Shown: in pieces, positions 20,905-20,928 of the stretch
Layout: the number at the start of each line of letters is the position of its first letter
Position numbering within the stretch: the first letter of the stretch is position 1
Source: a virus
Direction: 5' to 3' (one strand)
Virus record (IMG/VR): IMGVR_UViG_3300034954_001378
Span: 1-20,928 of that record
DNA: 20,928 bases
Program-made: the position numbers and the translations under genes
Notes under the pieces: model-generated
Seen by the model: the letters and a program-made list of their open reading frames with translations, nothing else
Database searches by the model: none
Told to the model about the DNA's origin: nothing

Positions 20905-20928
20905 TGGCATTTTTAGTACATCCTCTTC
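20904..20928 (+). CDS. Start of a further gene, cut by the window end
   Basis: ATG at 20904 overlaps the upstream stop by one base (TAATG) and is open to the end of the window (MAFLVHPL). Too short to identify; supported only by the coupled start. Confidence 0.4.

Noticed and set aside
1-20928. Mobile elements, integrase, att sites or CRISPR arrays
   Set aside because: No transposase or integrase frames, no spaced direct repeats and no terminal inverted repeats were seen.

Overview
The window looks like part of the genome of a T4-like (Tevenvirinae-type) cyanomyovirus infecting marine Synechococcus or Prochlorococcus. Three lines of evidence support this. T4-type morphogenesis and replication genes (gp32, gp53, gp48, gp4, gp26, a gp27-like hub protein, a gp5-like spike) are recognisable. 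T4-type late promoters (TATAAATA and close variants) precede several of them. Cyanobacterial host-derived genes (cp12, a cpeT-like phycobiliprotein lyase) and phage tRNAs sit among the structural genes. No chromosomal, rRNA, IS or CRISPR features were seen. Coding density is very high, with most neighbours overlapping by 1-17 bp, and no gene-free stretch exceeds about 100 bases. || Layout. (1) 1-1617, + strand: tail of an upstream gene, a gp33/DUF1825-like gene, the ssDNA-binding protein gp32 with a hairpin plus A-rich leader, and a tiny membrane protein. (2) 1614-2169: an exported glycine-zipper protein ending in a large stem-loop terminator that faces the convergent gp48-gp53 baseplate operon on the - strand (2168-4023). 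(3) 4024-4062: a very compact divergent control region with two facing late promoters. (4) 4060-13256, + strand, tail/hub operon: gp4, a tail-tube-like baseplate protein, gp26 with a -1 frameshift extension, a 984-aa probable tape measure, an 897-aa protein sharing its N-terminal region but ending in glucosaminidase and M15 peptidase domains, then a gp27-like hub protein. (5) 13253-15980: an auxiliary block with cp12, cpeT, tRNA-Val, a small ORF, an exported HEGWH protein, a cupin and a 2OG-Fe(II) oxygenase. (6) 16000-18549: the gp5-like spike. (7) 18551-20928: a sigma70-type promoter, three small overlapping genes, tRNA-Leu, an oxygenase-like gene, tRNA-Thr, a structured RNA segment, a prolyl-4-hydroxylase-like gene, one unknown gene and the start of another. 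|| How it fits together. gp53, gp48, the tube-like protein, gp26, the gp27-like protein and gp5 belong to baseplate/hub assembly, with gp26 plus its frameshifted form as the likely tape-measure chaperone. The spike shows no recognisable lysozyme domain, so wall digestion appears to be moved to the 897-aa protein. cp12 and cpeT redirect host carbon metabolism and light harvesting. || The most notable observations are a canonical -1 programmed frameshift signal at the end of gp26, the shared N-terminal architecture of the putative tape measure and the two-enzyme lysin, two face-to-face late promoters in which the gp4 start codon is part of the gp48 promoter, and three tRNAs that each contain the stop codon of the gene before them.
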